A stretch of 64,000 nucleotides of DNA from Sphingobium sp. MI1205 (lineage in GTDB: Bacteria; Pseudomonadota; Alphaproteobacteria; Sphingomonadales; Sphingomonadaceae), in contig NZ_CP005188.1 of assembly GCF_001563285.1 (NCBI RefSeq), positions 377,501-441,500 on the forward strand. Reading direction: 5' to 3'. The translations under genes were made by a program, and so were the position numbers. Shown here piece after piece: positions 1 to 8,205 of the stretch (position 1 is the stretch's first letter; each line of letters opens with the position of its first letter). Under the pieces are notes generated by a model that searched no databases, was not told the DNA's origin, and was given only the letters and a program-made list of their open reading frames with translations.

Positions 1-133
1 TGCCGCCCGTGATCTTTTAGGGGGTATAAGGCGCTCAAAATCTAACACGCGGTGATCAACTAATGCGGTGTGGGTCTCGCGATACTTGTCGAAGAATTTT
101 TCGAGCTCCTTCTCGTCTGTGATCGGCTTTTTA
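1..133 (-). pseudogene. Possible continuation of the interrupted IS1595-type reading frame
   Basis: Read on the minus strand, these 133 bases stay open and continue in the same frame as the transposase fragment on the far side of the IS5 element (…GKKVKP then KKPITDEKELEKFF…) if the element and one TA copy are removed. The sequence is not itself a typical IS1595 core region, so its membership in that gene rests on frame continuity only. It runs off the left edge of the window. Confidence 0.35.
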
Positions 134-214
134 GGGTCCAAACCCAATCAGCCTCTTGAAAATCTGCGCGCACATTGATTCAGGGAGTCTCCGCTGAAGC
201 AGGAGGTCCCGAGG

Positions 215-643
215 ATGTCGCGTTCATTGTTCTGGTTGTCGGATGAAGCGTGGGCTGTGATCGAGCCGCACTTGCCGAAGAACCAGCCTGGCGCGCGGCG
301 GGTCGATGATCGGCGGGTGATCTCGGGCATCATTCACATGCTCAAGTGCGGTGGCCGCTGGGCGGACTGCCCGTCCGAATACGGCCCTGCGACAACAGTC
401 TACAATCGCTGGAACCGGTGGAGCCGTCGGGGCATCTGGACCCGCATCCTTGCGGCATTGACCGAGGAAGGCTGGATTGCGGAAACCGGCCAGATCGACA
501 GCAGCTACATCAAGGCCCACCGCTCTGCCGGTGGCGCAAAAGGGGGGCGCGAGCCAATGCCATTGGCATCTCGCGTGGCGGCCGGACGACGAAGATCCAC
601 GCCCTTGTCGATGTCCTCGGGCGGCCTCTCCGCCTCGTCCTGA
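215..643 (+). CDS. IS5-family transposase, first frame (orfA)
   Basis: N-terminal part of a DDE transposase. The opening SDEAWAVIEPHLP followed by RRVDDRRVISGIIHMLKCGG is the DUF4096-type DNA-binding region of IS5/IS427 transposases, and TGQIDSSYIKAHR carries the first catalytic Asp. An AGGAGG Shine-Dalgarno sequence lies upstream of the ATG. After the run AAAAGGGGGGC near 538-548 this frame loses similarity and the second frame takes over, so the functional protein is expected to come from a -1 ribosomal slip, as in other IS427-group elements. The tail of this frame after the slip site is not expected to be functional by itself. Confidence 0.85.
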   Translation: MSRSLFWLSDEAWAVIEPHLPKNQPGARRVDDRRVISGIIHMLKCGGRWADCPSEYGPATTVYNRWNRWSRRGIWTRILAALTEEGWIAETGQIDSSYIKAHRSAGGAKGGREPMPLASRVAAGRRRSTPLSMSSGGLSASS

Positions 644-972
644 CACCCGGCAATACATCCGATGTGAAGGGCGCGGACCTGCTGATTGGCGAAACCATTG
701 GCATGAAGCGGGTGATCGCCGACCGTGGCTACGACGCAAACCGCATCAGGGCTGCCTTGCGCGAGCAGGGCACGATTCCGGTGATCCCCGGCCGTCGCAA
801 TCGCAAGCGCCCGATCCAGTATGACGAACGCCGCTACAAGGACCGCTGGCGGGTCGAGGCAATGTTCTGTCGTCTGAAGGACTTCCGGCGCATCGCAACC
901 CGTTACGACAAGCTCGCCAGGAACTTCCTATCAGCCGTAAGCCTCGCTGCCGCCGTGGCCTTTTGGCTGTGA
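346..972 (+). CDS. IS5-family transposase, second frame (orfB)
   Basis: C-terminal catalytic part, meaningful from about position 540 onward: GGRTTKIHALVD, then VIADRGYDANRIR with the second acidic residue, then YKDRWRVEAMFCRLKDFRRIATRYDK, the C-terminal region with the third catalytic residue (Y-(2)-R-(3)-E type). It is joined to the first frame by a likely -1 slip at AAAAGGGGGGC. The first 60 or so residues of this open frame are only the shadow of orfA. It ends 14 bases before the right tip of the element. I see no further damage, so the element may still be active. Confidence 0.85.
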   Translation: MRWPLGGLPVRIRPCDNSLQSLEPVEPSGHLDPHPCGIDRGRLDCGNRPDRQQLHQGPPLCRWRKRGARANAIGISRGGRTTKIHALVDVLGRPLRLVLTPGNTSDVKGADLLIGETIGMKRVIADRGYDANRIRAALREQGTIPVIPGRRNRKRPIQYDERRYKDRWRVEAMFCRLKDFRRIATRYDKLARNFLSAVSLAAAVAFWL

Positions 973-986
973 TTGAGTCTCGACCC

Positions 987-1501
987 TAGGCTTCACCTTC
1001 TTCCCGGTCACGAACATGCCATCGATCTCGACCTCCCCCTCCATGATAGGGCCTTTTTCAAGTTCTCTGTCGTTGATTGTCTGGATGGCTGCTCTGATCC
1101 GGTGCTGGAAGACGAATGGAGTCGAGTAGGAATTTTTGATGTGACGCCGCTGATGTAAGGCGGCGAAACCCATGACCCCGTTGGCGAAAGGCAGCGTGGC
1201 AGCCAGGATGCGGCGGAACGACCGTTTGCGGCTATGCAGATGGGTGCGGATTGTGACGGTATATTGCAGATAGCAAGTGCTGGTTTCGCCAACGATCTCG
1301 TTCGTGATCGTCCCCTGCATTTCCATTTCCGGTTTCGATAAGCGTCCACGATTCTTTGCACCCGCACTCCGGACACGTGGGGATGCCATACGGTCATCGG
1401 ATAGCCACGAAGAGATCGGGGGCCTCGTCGTCGGAAAGCGCGTACACCTCTTCCATCGTCAGATTGACCGCCGCGCGGGAAAGGAGGGAGCGCTGGGCCA
1501 C
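987..1501 (-). pseudogene. IS1595-family transposase, decayed and interrupted
   Basis: Read leftward from a GTG at 1501, the protein starts VAQRSLLSRAAVNLTMEEVY…LSDDEAPDLFVAIR, the N-terminal pattern of IS1595 transposases, then hits an in-frame TGA. Past the stop the zinc-ribbon remnant IPTCPECGCKE can be read. A shift into another frame recovers YTVTIRTHLHSRKRSFRRILAA and then MEGEVEIDGMFVTGKKVKP, the family's catalytic start. The gene therefore carries at least one stop and one or more frameshifts, and is cut by the IS5-family element at 986. No complete terminal repeats are visible, so this is a remnant and not a working element. Confidence 0.75.
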
Positions 1502-1638
1502 GTATAAGATGCTCTATGCGCTATATACGATGCTTTACGCCCACGCGCACAGGCCAATGCATCATATTCTATGCTTTCAGCACTAGAAGCAGTGCTAAGA
1601 GCTTTGCGGTTTGAGCCGTTGGTCCTATAACGTCCTTC

Positions 1639-1983
1639 ATGACCAGCCATGACGATTCCGATCCAGCGCCCATCTTCGACGACAAAGCCTGGGAAGAGAC
1701 CGCAAAAAACATGCTGCGCGCCGAAATGATGCGCCGCGGTATTTCCTATGCGACTTTGGCAGAGATGCTTTCCGGCATTGGTGTCGGCGACAACGAGTTG
1801 AACGTAAAGAACAAAGTAGGTCGCGGCAAGTTCAGCGCAGTCTTCCTTTTGCAGTGCTTCATGGCGCTGGGTGTCGAGTGGTTACAGGTCCCGAAGTCGC
1901 TTGATGAGGCATCCGGAAAGGCAGGTGCGCAGCATCTCGCGAAAGGCCCTCGCGCGCCAGGCGAAGGAGGAATGGCCAGATGA
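1639..1983 (+). CDS. DUF6471 family small protein, first gene of an RM cassette
   Basis: A 114-residue protein with the DUF6471 pattern: WEETAKNMLRAEMMRRGISYATLAEMLSGIGVGDNELNVKNKVGRGKFSAVFLLQCFMALGVEWL (here quoted only as the stretch around residues 19-83). The family looks like a small helix-turn-helix fold of the lambda-repressor type, which suggests DNA binding. The tail (AQHLAKGPRAPGEGGMAR) looks disordered. Its stop overlaps the start of the next gene by ATGA, and the two genes after that also overlap, so it is the leader of a four-gene transcript. By position it could be the controller of the restriction-modification genes. That role is inferred, since the family has no experimentally fixed function that I know of. 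Confidence 0.7.
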   Translation: MTSHDDSDPAPIFDDKAWEETAKNMLRAEMMRRGISYATLAEMLSGIGVGDNELNVKNKVGRGKFSAVFLLQCFMALGVEWLQVPKSLDEASGKAGAQHLAKGPRAPGEGGMAR

Positions 1984-2627
1984 TCAAGACCAGACAGCGG
2001 GTCATTGACCATGGGGAGGTGTTCACCGACGAACGTGAGGTGAATGCCATGCTCGACCTGGTCAAATCCGAGACGCAAAGGATCGACAGCAGGTTCCTTG
2101 AACCAGCATGCGGATCGGGAAATTTCTTGATCGAGGTCCTTCGTCGGAAGCTCGAGATCGTTGAGGAGCGCTACGGACGGGGGCAGCTCGAATTTGAAAG
2201 ATACTCCATCCTGGCGCTTGGCTCGATCTATGGCGTCGACCTGCTGGAGGACAACGTATCTGAATGCCGTGACCGGCTCTACGATCATTTCAACGACATT
2301 TACTCGCGGTGCTTCGGCCCGAAATGCCGTGATGAATGCCGTTCCTCGGCGAGATATGTTCTGGATCGTAACATCGTTTGCGGTGACGCGCTCACGATGA
2401 CGACCGTAGGCCGTCGGCCTGAACCGATCGTCTTTTCGGAGTGGTCTCCGGTCAATGGTAGCCTCGTGAAGCGCCGCGATTATTCTCTGGCACACCTCCT
2501 GGTGTATCAGCCGATGGAAGGCCCCAGTCTGTTCTCAGATTTGGGAGAGGAGGCCTTTATCCCGAAGCCCGTTCGTGAATTCCCTCTAACTCATTACTTG
2601 AAGCTGGCTGAGGCCGCGCATGCTTGA
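1980..2627 (+). CDS. Adenine DNA methyltransferase, SAM-binding half
   Basis: A 215-residue class I SAM-dependent DNA methyltransferase subunit. Motif I is clear: FLEPACGSGNF at residues 40-49, followed by motif II IYGVDLLEDN near 83-92 and CGDALT at 134-139. At the place where amino-methyltransferases carry D/N-PP-Y/F this protein has VFSEWSPVNGS (151-161), so the catalytic tetrapeptide is missing. The neighbouring gene has NPPY but a weak motif I, so the two products probably work as complementary halves of one N6-adenine methyltransferase. It overlaps the preceding gene by 4 bases and the next by 8, which suggests coupled translation and stoichiometric production. Confidence 0.8.
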   Translation: MIKTRQRVIDHGEVFTDEREVNAMLDLVKSETQRIDSRFLEPACGSGNFLIEVLRRKLEIVEERYGRGQLEFERYSILALGSIYGVDLLEDNVSECRDRLYDHFNDIYSRCFGPKCRDECRSSARYVLDRNIVCGDALTMTTVGRRPEPIVFSEWSPVNGSLVKRRDYSLAHLLVYQPMEGPSLFSDLGEEAFIPKPVREFPLTHYLKLAEAAHA

Positions 2628-4164
2628 GATCAACTACAATCCCGACGTCCTCAGCTGCCTGGCGAACCTGAGCAACGACGAGGTGTTCACGCCGCCGGAG
2701 CTAGCGAACGAAATCCTCGACCAGCTCCCGTCGAGCCTGTGGTCTGACAGCGGCGCCACTTTCCTCGATCCAGTCACCAAATCCGGGGTGTTTTTACGCG
2801 AAATCGCAAAGCGCCTAGTCGAGGGTCTGAAGGGGGAGTTCCCAGACGAGCAGGAGCGGGTCAATCACATCTTCAAAAACCAGCTGTATGGGATTGCTAT
2901 CACCGAGCTCACTGCGCTCCTGGCCCGTAGATCGGTTTACTGCTCCAAGAACGCAAACAGCCCCTTCTCCGTCTGCACCGATTTCGATGGTCCAGATGGC
3001 AACATCCGGTTTAGCCGGGTCGAGCACACATGGGATGGCAATCGCTGCAGATACTGTGGTGCTTCACAATCTGTGATGGAGCGTGGCAATGATCTCGAAA
3101 CGCATGCCTATGGATTCATTCACACTGACAACCCCGAAAGCCTCTTCGACATGAAGTTCGACGTCATCATTGGTAACCCTCCATACCAACTCTCGGACGG
3201 CGGGCACAACGCAAGTGCGAGCCCGATTTATCACAAGTTCGTGGAGCAGGCGAAGAAGCTAAATCCCTCTTATCTGATCATGATCATCCCAGCGCGCTGG
3301 TATTCCGGCGGCAAAGGCCTGGACGGATTTCGGGCTGAGATGCTGGCGGACAAATCGATTAAAAAGCTCGTCGACTACCCGAAGCTCTATGACGCCTTCC
3401 CCGGCGTCAAAATCCGTGGAGGCGTATGCTACTTTCTCCGCGACAAGAATTACCAAGGTCCGTGCGTGGTTCAGACGATGTGGGATAACCTCCCCCTCGG
3501 CGATCCGATGGAACGCCATCTCAATCAATACGATGTTTTGGTTCGGCGCAACGAAGCAATCTCGATCTTGGAAAAGGTTAAAGCGTTCAGGGAAAACGGG
3601 GAGTTGGAGGGCACCTACGATACCGTGGTGTCCAGTTCAAAACCGTTCGGGTTCAGGACCAACTTCCATGGGCGGGCTCATCGACGTGGATTGGCCGATC
3701 CAGTAAAGCTCTACGGATCACAGAAGGTCAGCTGGATTGATAGAGGCCAGGTTCAGCAGAACGCTGGATGGATCGATCAGTGGAAAGTGTTGATGTCTGC
3801 CGTGCAGGGAACCAGCGCTGCCATTGAAACGAAGTTCCTGAGCGCTCCCAAGATTATCGCCCCCGGTGAGATTTGTTCGGAAACCTACAATGTGGCCGGC
3901 AGATTCGACGACCGGGATTCTGCATCACGCTGCGCGAGTTATCTCAAGACCCGTTTTGTCCGGTTCTTGGTGTCGTTGCGTAAGATTTCTGTCCATGCGT
4001 CCAAGGACGTCTACAGCTTTGTGCCAGTGGTCCCCTTCGATCGTATGTGGAATGATGAGGCCCTCTATAACCGCTACGGCCTGACCGAGGCCGAAATCGC
4101 TTACATTGAGGAGACAGTGGCGCCGATCGAATTGGAATTCGATCTGGAGTCAGGCGATGCCTGA
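2620..4164 (+). CDS. Eco57I-like DNA methyltransferase subunit with NPPY motif
   Basis: A 514-residue subunit of the Eco57I-methylase type. The catalytic motif IV is FDVIIGNPPYQ (about 180-190). The motif I position reads FLDPVTKSGVFL (48-59), related to but departing from the F-x-G-x-G consensus. EVFTPPELANEILD (21-34) matches the usual lead-in to motif I. A CRYC pair lies at 143-146. The rest (about 220-510) should hold the target-recognition region, including KSIKKLVDYPKLYDAFPGVKIRGGVCYFL. It forms one operon with the upstream half-methyltransferase and the downstream nuclease-helicase, so it is expected to protect host sites from that enzyme. Which half binds SAM in the assembled enzyme is inferred from motifs only. 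Confidence 0.82.
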   Translation: MLEINYNPDVLSCLANLSNDEVFTPPELANEILDQLPSSLWSDSGATFLDPVTKSGVFLREIAKRLVEGLKGEFPDEQERVNHIFKNQLYGIAITELTALLARRSVYCSKNANSPFSVCTDFDGPDGNIRFSRVEHTWDGNRCRYCGASQSVMERGNDLETHAYGFIHTDNPESLFDMKFDVIIGNPPYQLSDGGHNASASPIYHKFVEQAKKLNPSYLIMIIPARWYSGGKGLDGFRAEMLADKSIKKLVDYPKLYDAFPGVKIRGGVCYFLRDKNYQGPCVVQTMWDNLPLGDPMERHLNQYDVLVRRNEAISILEKVKAFRENGELEGTYDTVVSSSKPFGFRTNFHGRAHRRGLADPVKLYGSQKVSWIDRGQVQQNAGWIDQWKVLMSAVQGTSAAIETKFLSAPKIIAPGEICSETYNVAGRFDDRDSASRCASYLKTRFVRFLVSLRKISVHASKDVYSFVPVVPFDRMWNDEALYNRYGLTEAEIAYIEETVAPIELEFDLESGDA

Positions 4165-6640
4165 TCCGTTTTTTCCGCCCAAGCCCGAAATCAGCCCCAA
4201 AATTTACGCCTATCGGGATAAGAGCCCTGCTTACGAAGGCATGCTCAAGGTCGGTTTTACGGCGCGCGACGTCGAGGGCCGCGTAGCGCAGCAGTATCCG
4301 ACCAAGCGCCCAGGTGAGTTGCCCTACGAGATCGTGCTCGAGGAGAGTGCTGTCTGGAATGACGGAGGCTCTTTCACCGATTATGATATCCATCGTCAGC
4401 TTCGAAAAAAGGGAGTCCGCAATCCCGCTGGTGAATGGTTCGAGTGCGATGTCGATGATGTTCGCGCCGCCGTCCTAGCGGTTCGTGAAGGTATCGACAA
4501 CGAAGACAACCGTACGCAGAACTTTAAGATGCGTCCGGAGCAAGCGGCTGCGGTGGAGAAGACTTCGCGGTATTTTGCCAGCGTCGATGACGAAGGCACC
4601 AACCATACTCCACACTTCCTTTGGAACGCCAAGATGCGCTTCGGGAAGACGTTCGCCTCTTATCAGCTTGCGAAGCGCATGGGATGGAACAAGGTGCTTG
4701 TGCTCACCTTCAAGCCTGCCGTGCAGAATGCCTGGGAAGAGGACCTCAAAAGCCACATCGATTTCGAGGGGTGGCAGTTCGTGTCACGGGGGGGGCTGTC
4801 CGAGGCTGACGTCGATATGTCCCGTCCGATAGTGTGCTTTGGGTCTTTCCAGGACTTCCTCGGCAAAAACTCCGCCGGCGGTATCAAGGCCAAGAACGAG
4901 TGGGTTCACGCTACCAACTGGGACTGTGTGATCTTCGACGAATATCATTACGGCGCTTGGCGCGAGAACGCGAAAGAATTGTTCGAAGCCGAGGATCGCA
5001 GGGAATTGGAATTCGCCCAGGGCAATGGTCTCGACTACTTCTCCGAGGAGAACATGCCGATTACCACGGGCGCATACCTGTATCTCTCAGGAACCCCTTT
5101 CCGCGCGATTGCATCGGGGGAGTTCATTGAGGAGCAGATCTATAACTGGACCTATTCCGATGAACAGCGGGCGAAGGAGCAGTGGGAAGACGTAGACAAT
5201 CCATATGCCTCTTTGCCGCGAATGGTGATGCTGACCTACCAGTTGCCTGATGCGATCCGGGAAATCGCCATGCAGGGCGAGTTCGACGAGTTTGACCTCA
5301 ATGTTTTCTTTTCGGCCGACGGCGAAGGCGATCGGGCACGTTTCAAATACAAGAACGAGGTTCAGAGCTGGCTTGATCTCATCCGCGGGTCCTACGAGGA
5401 GACGGCCGTAGACAATCTGCGGCTTGGTAACGAACGGCCGCCGATGCCATTTTCAGACGTGCGCCTCCTTAATCTTTTGTCGCACACCTTCTGGTATTTG
5501 CCGTCTGTGGCGTCGTGCCACGCGATGAGGAACCTGATGTCCGAGCGGCAGAACCGCTTTTACCATGACTACAACGTCATGGTCTGCGCCGGCAGCCGGG
5601 CGGGCATCGGCGTTGCTGCGCTCCAGCCCGTTCTGGATGGCATGGATGACCCGCTCAAGTCCAAATCCATCACGCTGTCATGCGGAAAGCTGACCACCGG
5701 TGTGTCCGTAAAGCCTTGGACAGGCATCCTGATGCTTCGTAACATTTCCAGCCCGGAGAGCTATTTCCAAGCAGCGTTCCGTGTGCAGACACCCTGGGTC
5801 ATCCAGAACCCCGATTCCGTGTCTTCATCGAAGCGGGAGATCGTGAAGAAGGAATGCTATGTCTTCGACTTCGCACCTAATCGCGCGCTGAAGCAGGTAG
5901 CCGACTACAGCTGCCGTCTAAATGTCGATGAGACAAATCCTGAGAAGAAGGTCGAGGAGTTCATCCACTTTCTCCCTGTCCTTGCTTACGATGGCAGCTC
6001 CATGCGCCAGATCGATGCCGCCGGCGTGCTCGATATGGCGATGAGCGGGACCACCGCCACGCTGCTTGCGCGGCGCTGGGAGAGCGCCTTGCTGGTGAAT
6101 GTGGACAACAACACCCTGCAGCGGCTGATGAACAGCGACGCCGCCATGCAAGCGCTGATGAAGATCGAAGGTTTCCGTAATCTCAACCAGGAAATCGAGA
6201 CGATTATCAACAAATCGGAATCGGTAAAGAAAGCGCAGGCTGAAGCCAGTGATCGTGATCTAACAGCGAAGGAAAAGAAGCAGCTCAGCGAGGAGGAGAA
6301 GGAATACAAGAATGCTCGCAAGGAGATCCAAACGAAGCTGGTCAAGTTCGCGACGCGCATCCCGATCTTCATGTATCTGACGGATTACCGCGAGAAGTGT
6401 TTGCGAGACATAATCACGCAACTCGAGCCGGGGCTATTCAGAAAGGTGACCGGGCTGGGGATACCGGATTTCGAACTCCTGGTGAGCCTGGGTGTCTTCA
6501 ACAGCGGACTGATGAATGACGCGGTCTACAAGTTCAAGCGGTATGAGGATGCCAGTCTTTCCTACACTGGATTGAACCGCCACGAGGGAGCGGACGTCGG
6601 CCTTTACGACACCGTGATATCGGCGCACGAATTCGTCTGA
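4157..6640 (+). CDS. GIY-YIG nuclease fused to a superfamily 2 helicase (restriction subunit)
   Basis: An 827-residue fusion. Residues 14-105 resemble GIY-YIG nucleases of the T5orf172 type: KIYAYRD, GMLKVGFTARDVEGRVAQQ (the Arg-bearing helix) and GEWFEC with the acidic residue. A DEAD/DEAH-like translocase follows: ATP-binding loop NAKMRFGKTF (157-166), DEYH at 261-264, YLYLSGTPFR as motif III, and a C-terminal lobe containing GKLTTGVSVKPW and ESYFQAAFRVQTPW. The start was set at the ATG at 4157, which overlaps the methylase stop by 8 bases and leaves no excess N-terminal sequence. Together with the two methyltransferase halves it is a restriction enzyme that probably translocates along DNA before cutting. 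I cannot assign it to a named RM type with certainty. Confidence 0.8.
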   Translation: MPDPFFPPKPEISPKIYAYRDKSPAYEGMLKVGFTARDVEGRVAQQYPTKRPGELPYEIVLEESAVWNDGGSFTDYDIHRQLRKKGVRNPAGEWFECDVDDVRAAVLAVREGIDNEDNRTQNFKMRPEQAAAVEKTSRYFASVDDEGTNHTPHFLWNAKMRFGKTFASYQLAKRMGWNKVLVLTFKPAVQNAWEEDLKSHIDFEGWQFVSRGGLSEADVDMSRPIVCFGSFQDFLGKNSAGGIKAKNEWVHATNWDCVIFDEYHYGAWRENAKELFEAEDRRELEFAQGNGLDYFSEENMPITTGAYLYLSGTPFRAIASGEFIEEQIYNWTYSDEQRAKEQWEDVDNPYASLPRMVMLTYQLPDAIREIAMQGEFDEFDLNVFFSADGEGDRARFKYKNEVQSWLDLIRGSYEETAVDNLRLGNERPPMPFSDVRLLNLLSHTFWYLPSVASCHAMRNLMSERQNRFYHDYNVMVCAGSRAGIGVAALQPVLDGMDDPLKSKSITLSCGKLTTGVSVKPWTGILMLRNISSPESYFQAAFRVQTPWVIQNPDSVSSSKREIVKKECYVFDFAPNRALKQVADYSCRLNVDETNPEKKVEEFIHFLPVLAYDGSSMRQIDAAGVLDMAMSGTTATLLARRWESALLVNVDNNTLQRLMNSDAAMQALMKIEGFRNLNQEIETIINKSESVKKAQAEASDRDLTAKEKKQLSEEEKEYKNARKEIQTKLVKFATRIPIFMYLTDYREKCLRDIITQLEPGLFRKVTGLGIPDFELLVSLGVFNSGLMNDAVYKFKRYEDASLSYTGLNRHEGADVGLYDTVISAHEFV

Positions 6641-6720
6641 TTCGGGGCGCGTGAGCGCAATCGGAGCGAATGACCGCGATTGGTTTTTCTGCTAGATAAG
6701 CTTGCTGACAACAGCCCTAT

Positions 6721-7706
6721 GTGAAGCTGCTGGAGGTGGAGGCCAAGAAGGGCCAGCTTCCGTGTGCCCGTGTCGAGATCGCCAAGCAGATGAAGGGCGG
6801 CGTGTCGCGCCAGTCGGTCTGGGTCTATGACGGGACCGAACTGACCGAGGATCGATCAGGCCTCCGGCGGACGGACAATCTATACCGGATACCGCATCGG
6901 CATCATCGAGAAGATGCGAGGTGGCGGGTCGATGCAATTGATCGTGCCCGGCGCTGGTCGCGCGATGCGCGCAAGCGCTCCGAGATATGCCGCGCCCCGG
7001 CGAAGCACGCGTCACTTTCGAGCTGGCCGAGATGCTGATAGGGCGAGAAGAGGTAACCCCGGAGGTCGGGACTTCACAGCCGCAACGCCTTGCTGTCACG
7101 CACCTCGACGTCCCCGATCTTTTGGGCGGGTTACAGAACCGCACCGAATTGCCGCGCAAGGCGCTGGCCGACATCCTTGTTCAGTCCGGTCGATTGGCGG
7201 ACGCGGCGGTGAACCCGTCCGCCTTCGTCGACGCGGTGACAGCGATCATCCAGGCGGGCAAACGGCTGATGATGACGAACGGCATCATCTACAAGCCGCT
7301 GGACGAATGGTGGGCCCAGGACCTGTTCGCGCCCGAAGACCATGTGTCGGTCGATCACTGGTCTCGGTCGAGCACGCGCCGCTCGATCACATCGTCACGG
7401 ACTTGAACATTGAGGCCGAGCTCGCCAAGGCGCTCGACATCAGCGGCGCGATAAAGGTGTTCGCCAAGCTTGCGCTGGGCTTCAAGATTCACCACGCCGT
7501 TGGGCACGTATAATCCAGACTGGGCCATCGTCCGCCAGTATGATGGTCGAGAAGACGTCTATCTGGTCAGTGAGAGCAAGGGCGACCTGAACACACTCCG
7601 CGAAGCCGAGAAGGCGCAGATCGCTTGCGGCAAGGCCCTCTTCAAGGCGCTGGACGTACCCTTCGTGACCGCGATCAACCTCGACGGAATTCTCGCGCAG
7701 ATTTAG
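6721..7706 (+). pseudogene. Type III restriction endonuclease (Res), decayed C-terminal fragment
   Basis: Pieces of the C-terminal third of a type III Res protein appear in order but in different frames: LEVEAKKGQLPCARVEIAKQ near 6725-6790, then YTGYRIGIIEKM near 6890, then LLGGLQNRTELPRKALADI (7120-7180) and AGKRLMMTNGIIYKPLDEWW (7255-7312), then EAELAKALDISGAIKVFAKL (7410-7475), and finally PLGTYNPDWAIV…YLVSESKGDL (7498-7590), the PD-(D/E)XK nuclease core. At least two frameshifts are needed to join them, and the helicase half is absent. It directly follows an intact RM cassette on the same strand and has no mod partner, so it looks like the debris of an older system. Confidence 0.75.
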
Positions 7707-7806
7707 CGGCTGCTCGAATGCTGGGGCGAAGTACACTAAGTATCAGCTTTGATGCCGGGCTTCGCCTCGGGGTAGTGCGAAAAACCGCTTTGATCGCGAG
7801 AATGTG

Positions 7807-8205
7807 TCACGCTGGGTTTGCGCACCACGTTTCGATTTCGGATTCCCGCCAAGCAGTGCAATTGTTAGAGATCTGGATTTGCGACGGAAATGACCCTGCC
7901 GCAATCTTGTTATACAGTGTGGATCTCTTTAGACCTGTCCGACGTAGCACCTCTGGAAGCCGAAGTAAGCTCGAGCTGGATCTGCTGGTCTGATCGACTG
8001 GTCTCAATGAAGTTGCAAATGAAAGGCATATGGGAAGGATGGCGGCAATCAGGTGCTGCCGCTCCTTACTAGGAAGGTGTTCTAGAGATTGCATCAGGTT
8101 CGAAATCAGTCCGCCGAGTTTATCCAAATCGACTGGGCGCTCGGGGGCTTCTCCGAGAGCGGCTTTCCAATCGGTATTTAGGACGTGCGGGTTGGTCATA
8201 CCCAA
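7807..8205 (-). CDS. AlpA-like DNA-binding regulator with N-terminal extension
   Basis: The C-terminal part (about residues 80-132: SLLRLPEVLRRTGLKRSTLY, then IAAGSFPSQIQI, then AWRESEIETWCANP) is a winged-helix domain of the AlpA/MerR-like excisionase type common on phage-derived and integrative elements. The first 75 residues are an extra, mostly helical segment of unknown role. The listed start overlaps the end of the upstream gene by 86 bases; a Met at 8094 would avoid that, so the start is uncertain. It may regulate the island or take part in its excision, but no integrase is present in the window. Confidence 0.6.
   Translation of the reverse strand: MGMTNPHVLNTDWKAALGEAPERPVDLDKLGGLISNLMQSLEHLPSKERQHLIAAILPICLSFATSLRPVDQTSRSSSSLLRLPEVLRRTGLKRSTLYNKIAAGSFPSQIQISNNCTAWRESEIETWCANPA

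Larger units (their letters stand above)
134..986 (+). mobile_element. IS5-family insertion sequence (IS427-like group), complete
   Basis: An 853-bp element carrying a two-frame IS5-type transposase. The tips match each other as imperfect inverted repeats: the left tip begins GGGTCCAAACCCAATCA and the complement of the right tip begins GGGTCGAGACTCAATCA (14 of 17 identical). TA flanks both ends (TTTTTA before, TAGG after), the short duplication usual for this group. The size and the overlapping reading frames also fit the group. It sits inside a decayed IS1595-type transposase gene, so it arrived after that gene was present. Confidence 0.85.

Noticed and set aside
1980..6640. Type I RM, BREX or DISARM assignment of the cassette
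   Set aside because: There is no HsdS-like subunit, no PglZ or BrxC/BrxL-like protein and no DrmA/DrmB-like protein; the gene set is different.
6914..7513. Separate overlapping plus-strand reading frames that could be called several small genes
   Set aside because: Each holds only part of the type III Res C terminus in succession; they are frames of one broken gene.
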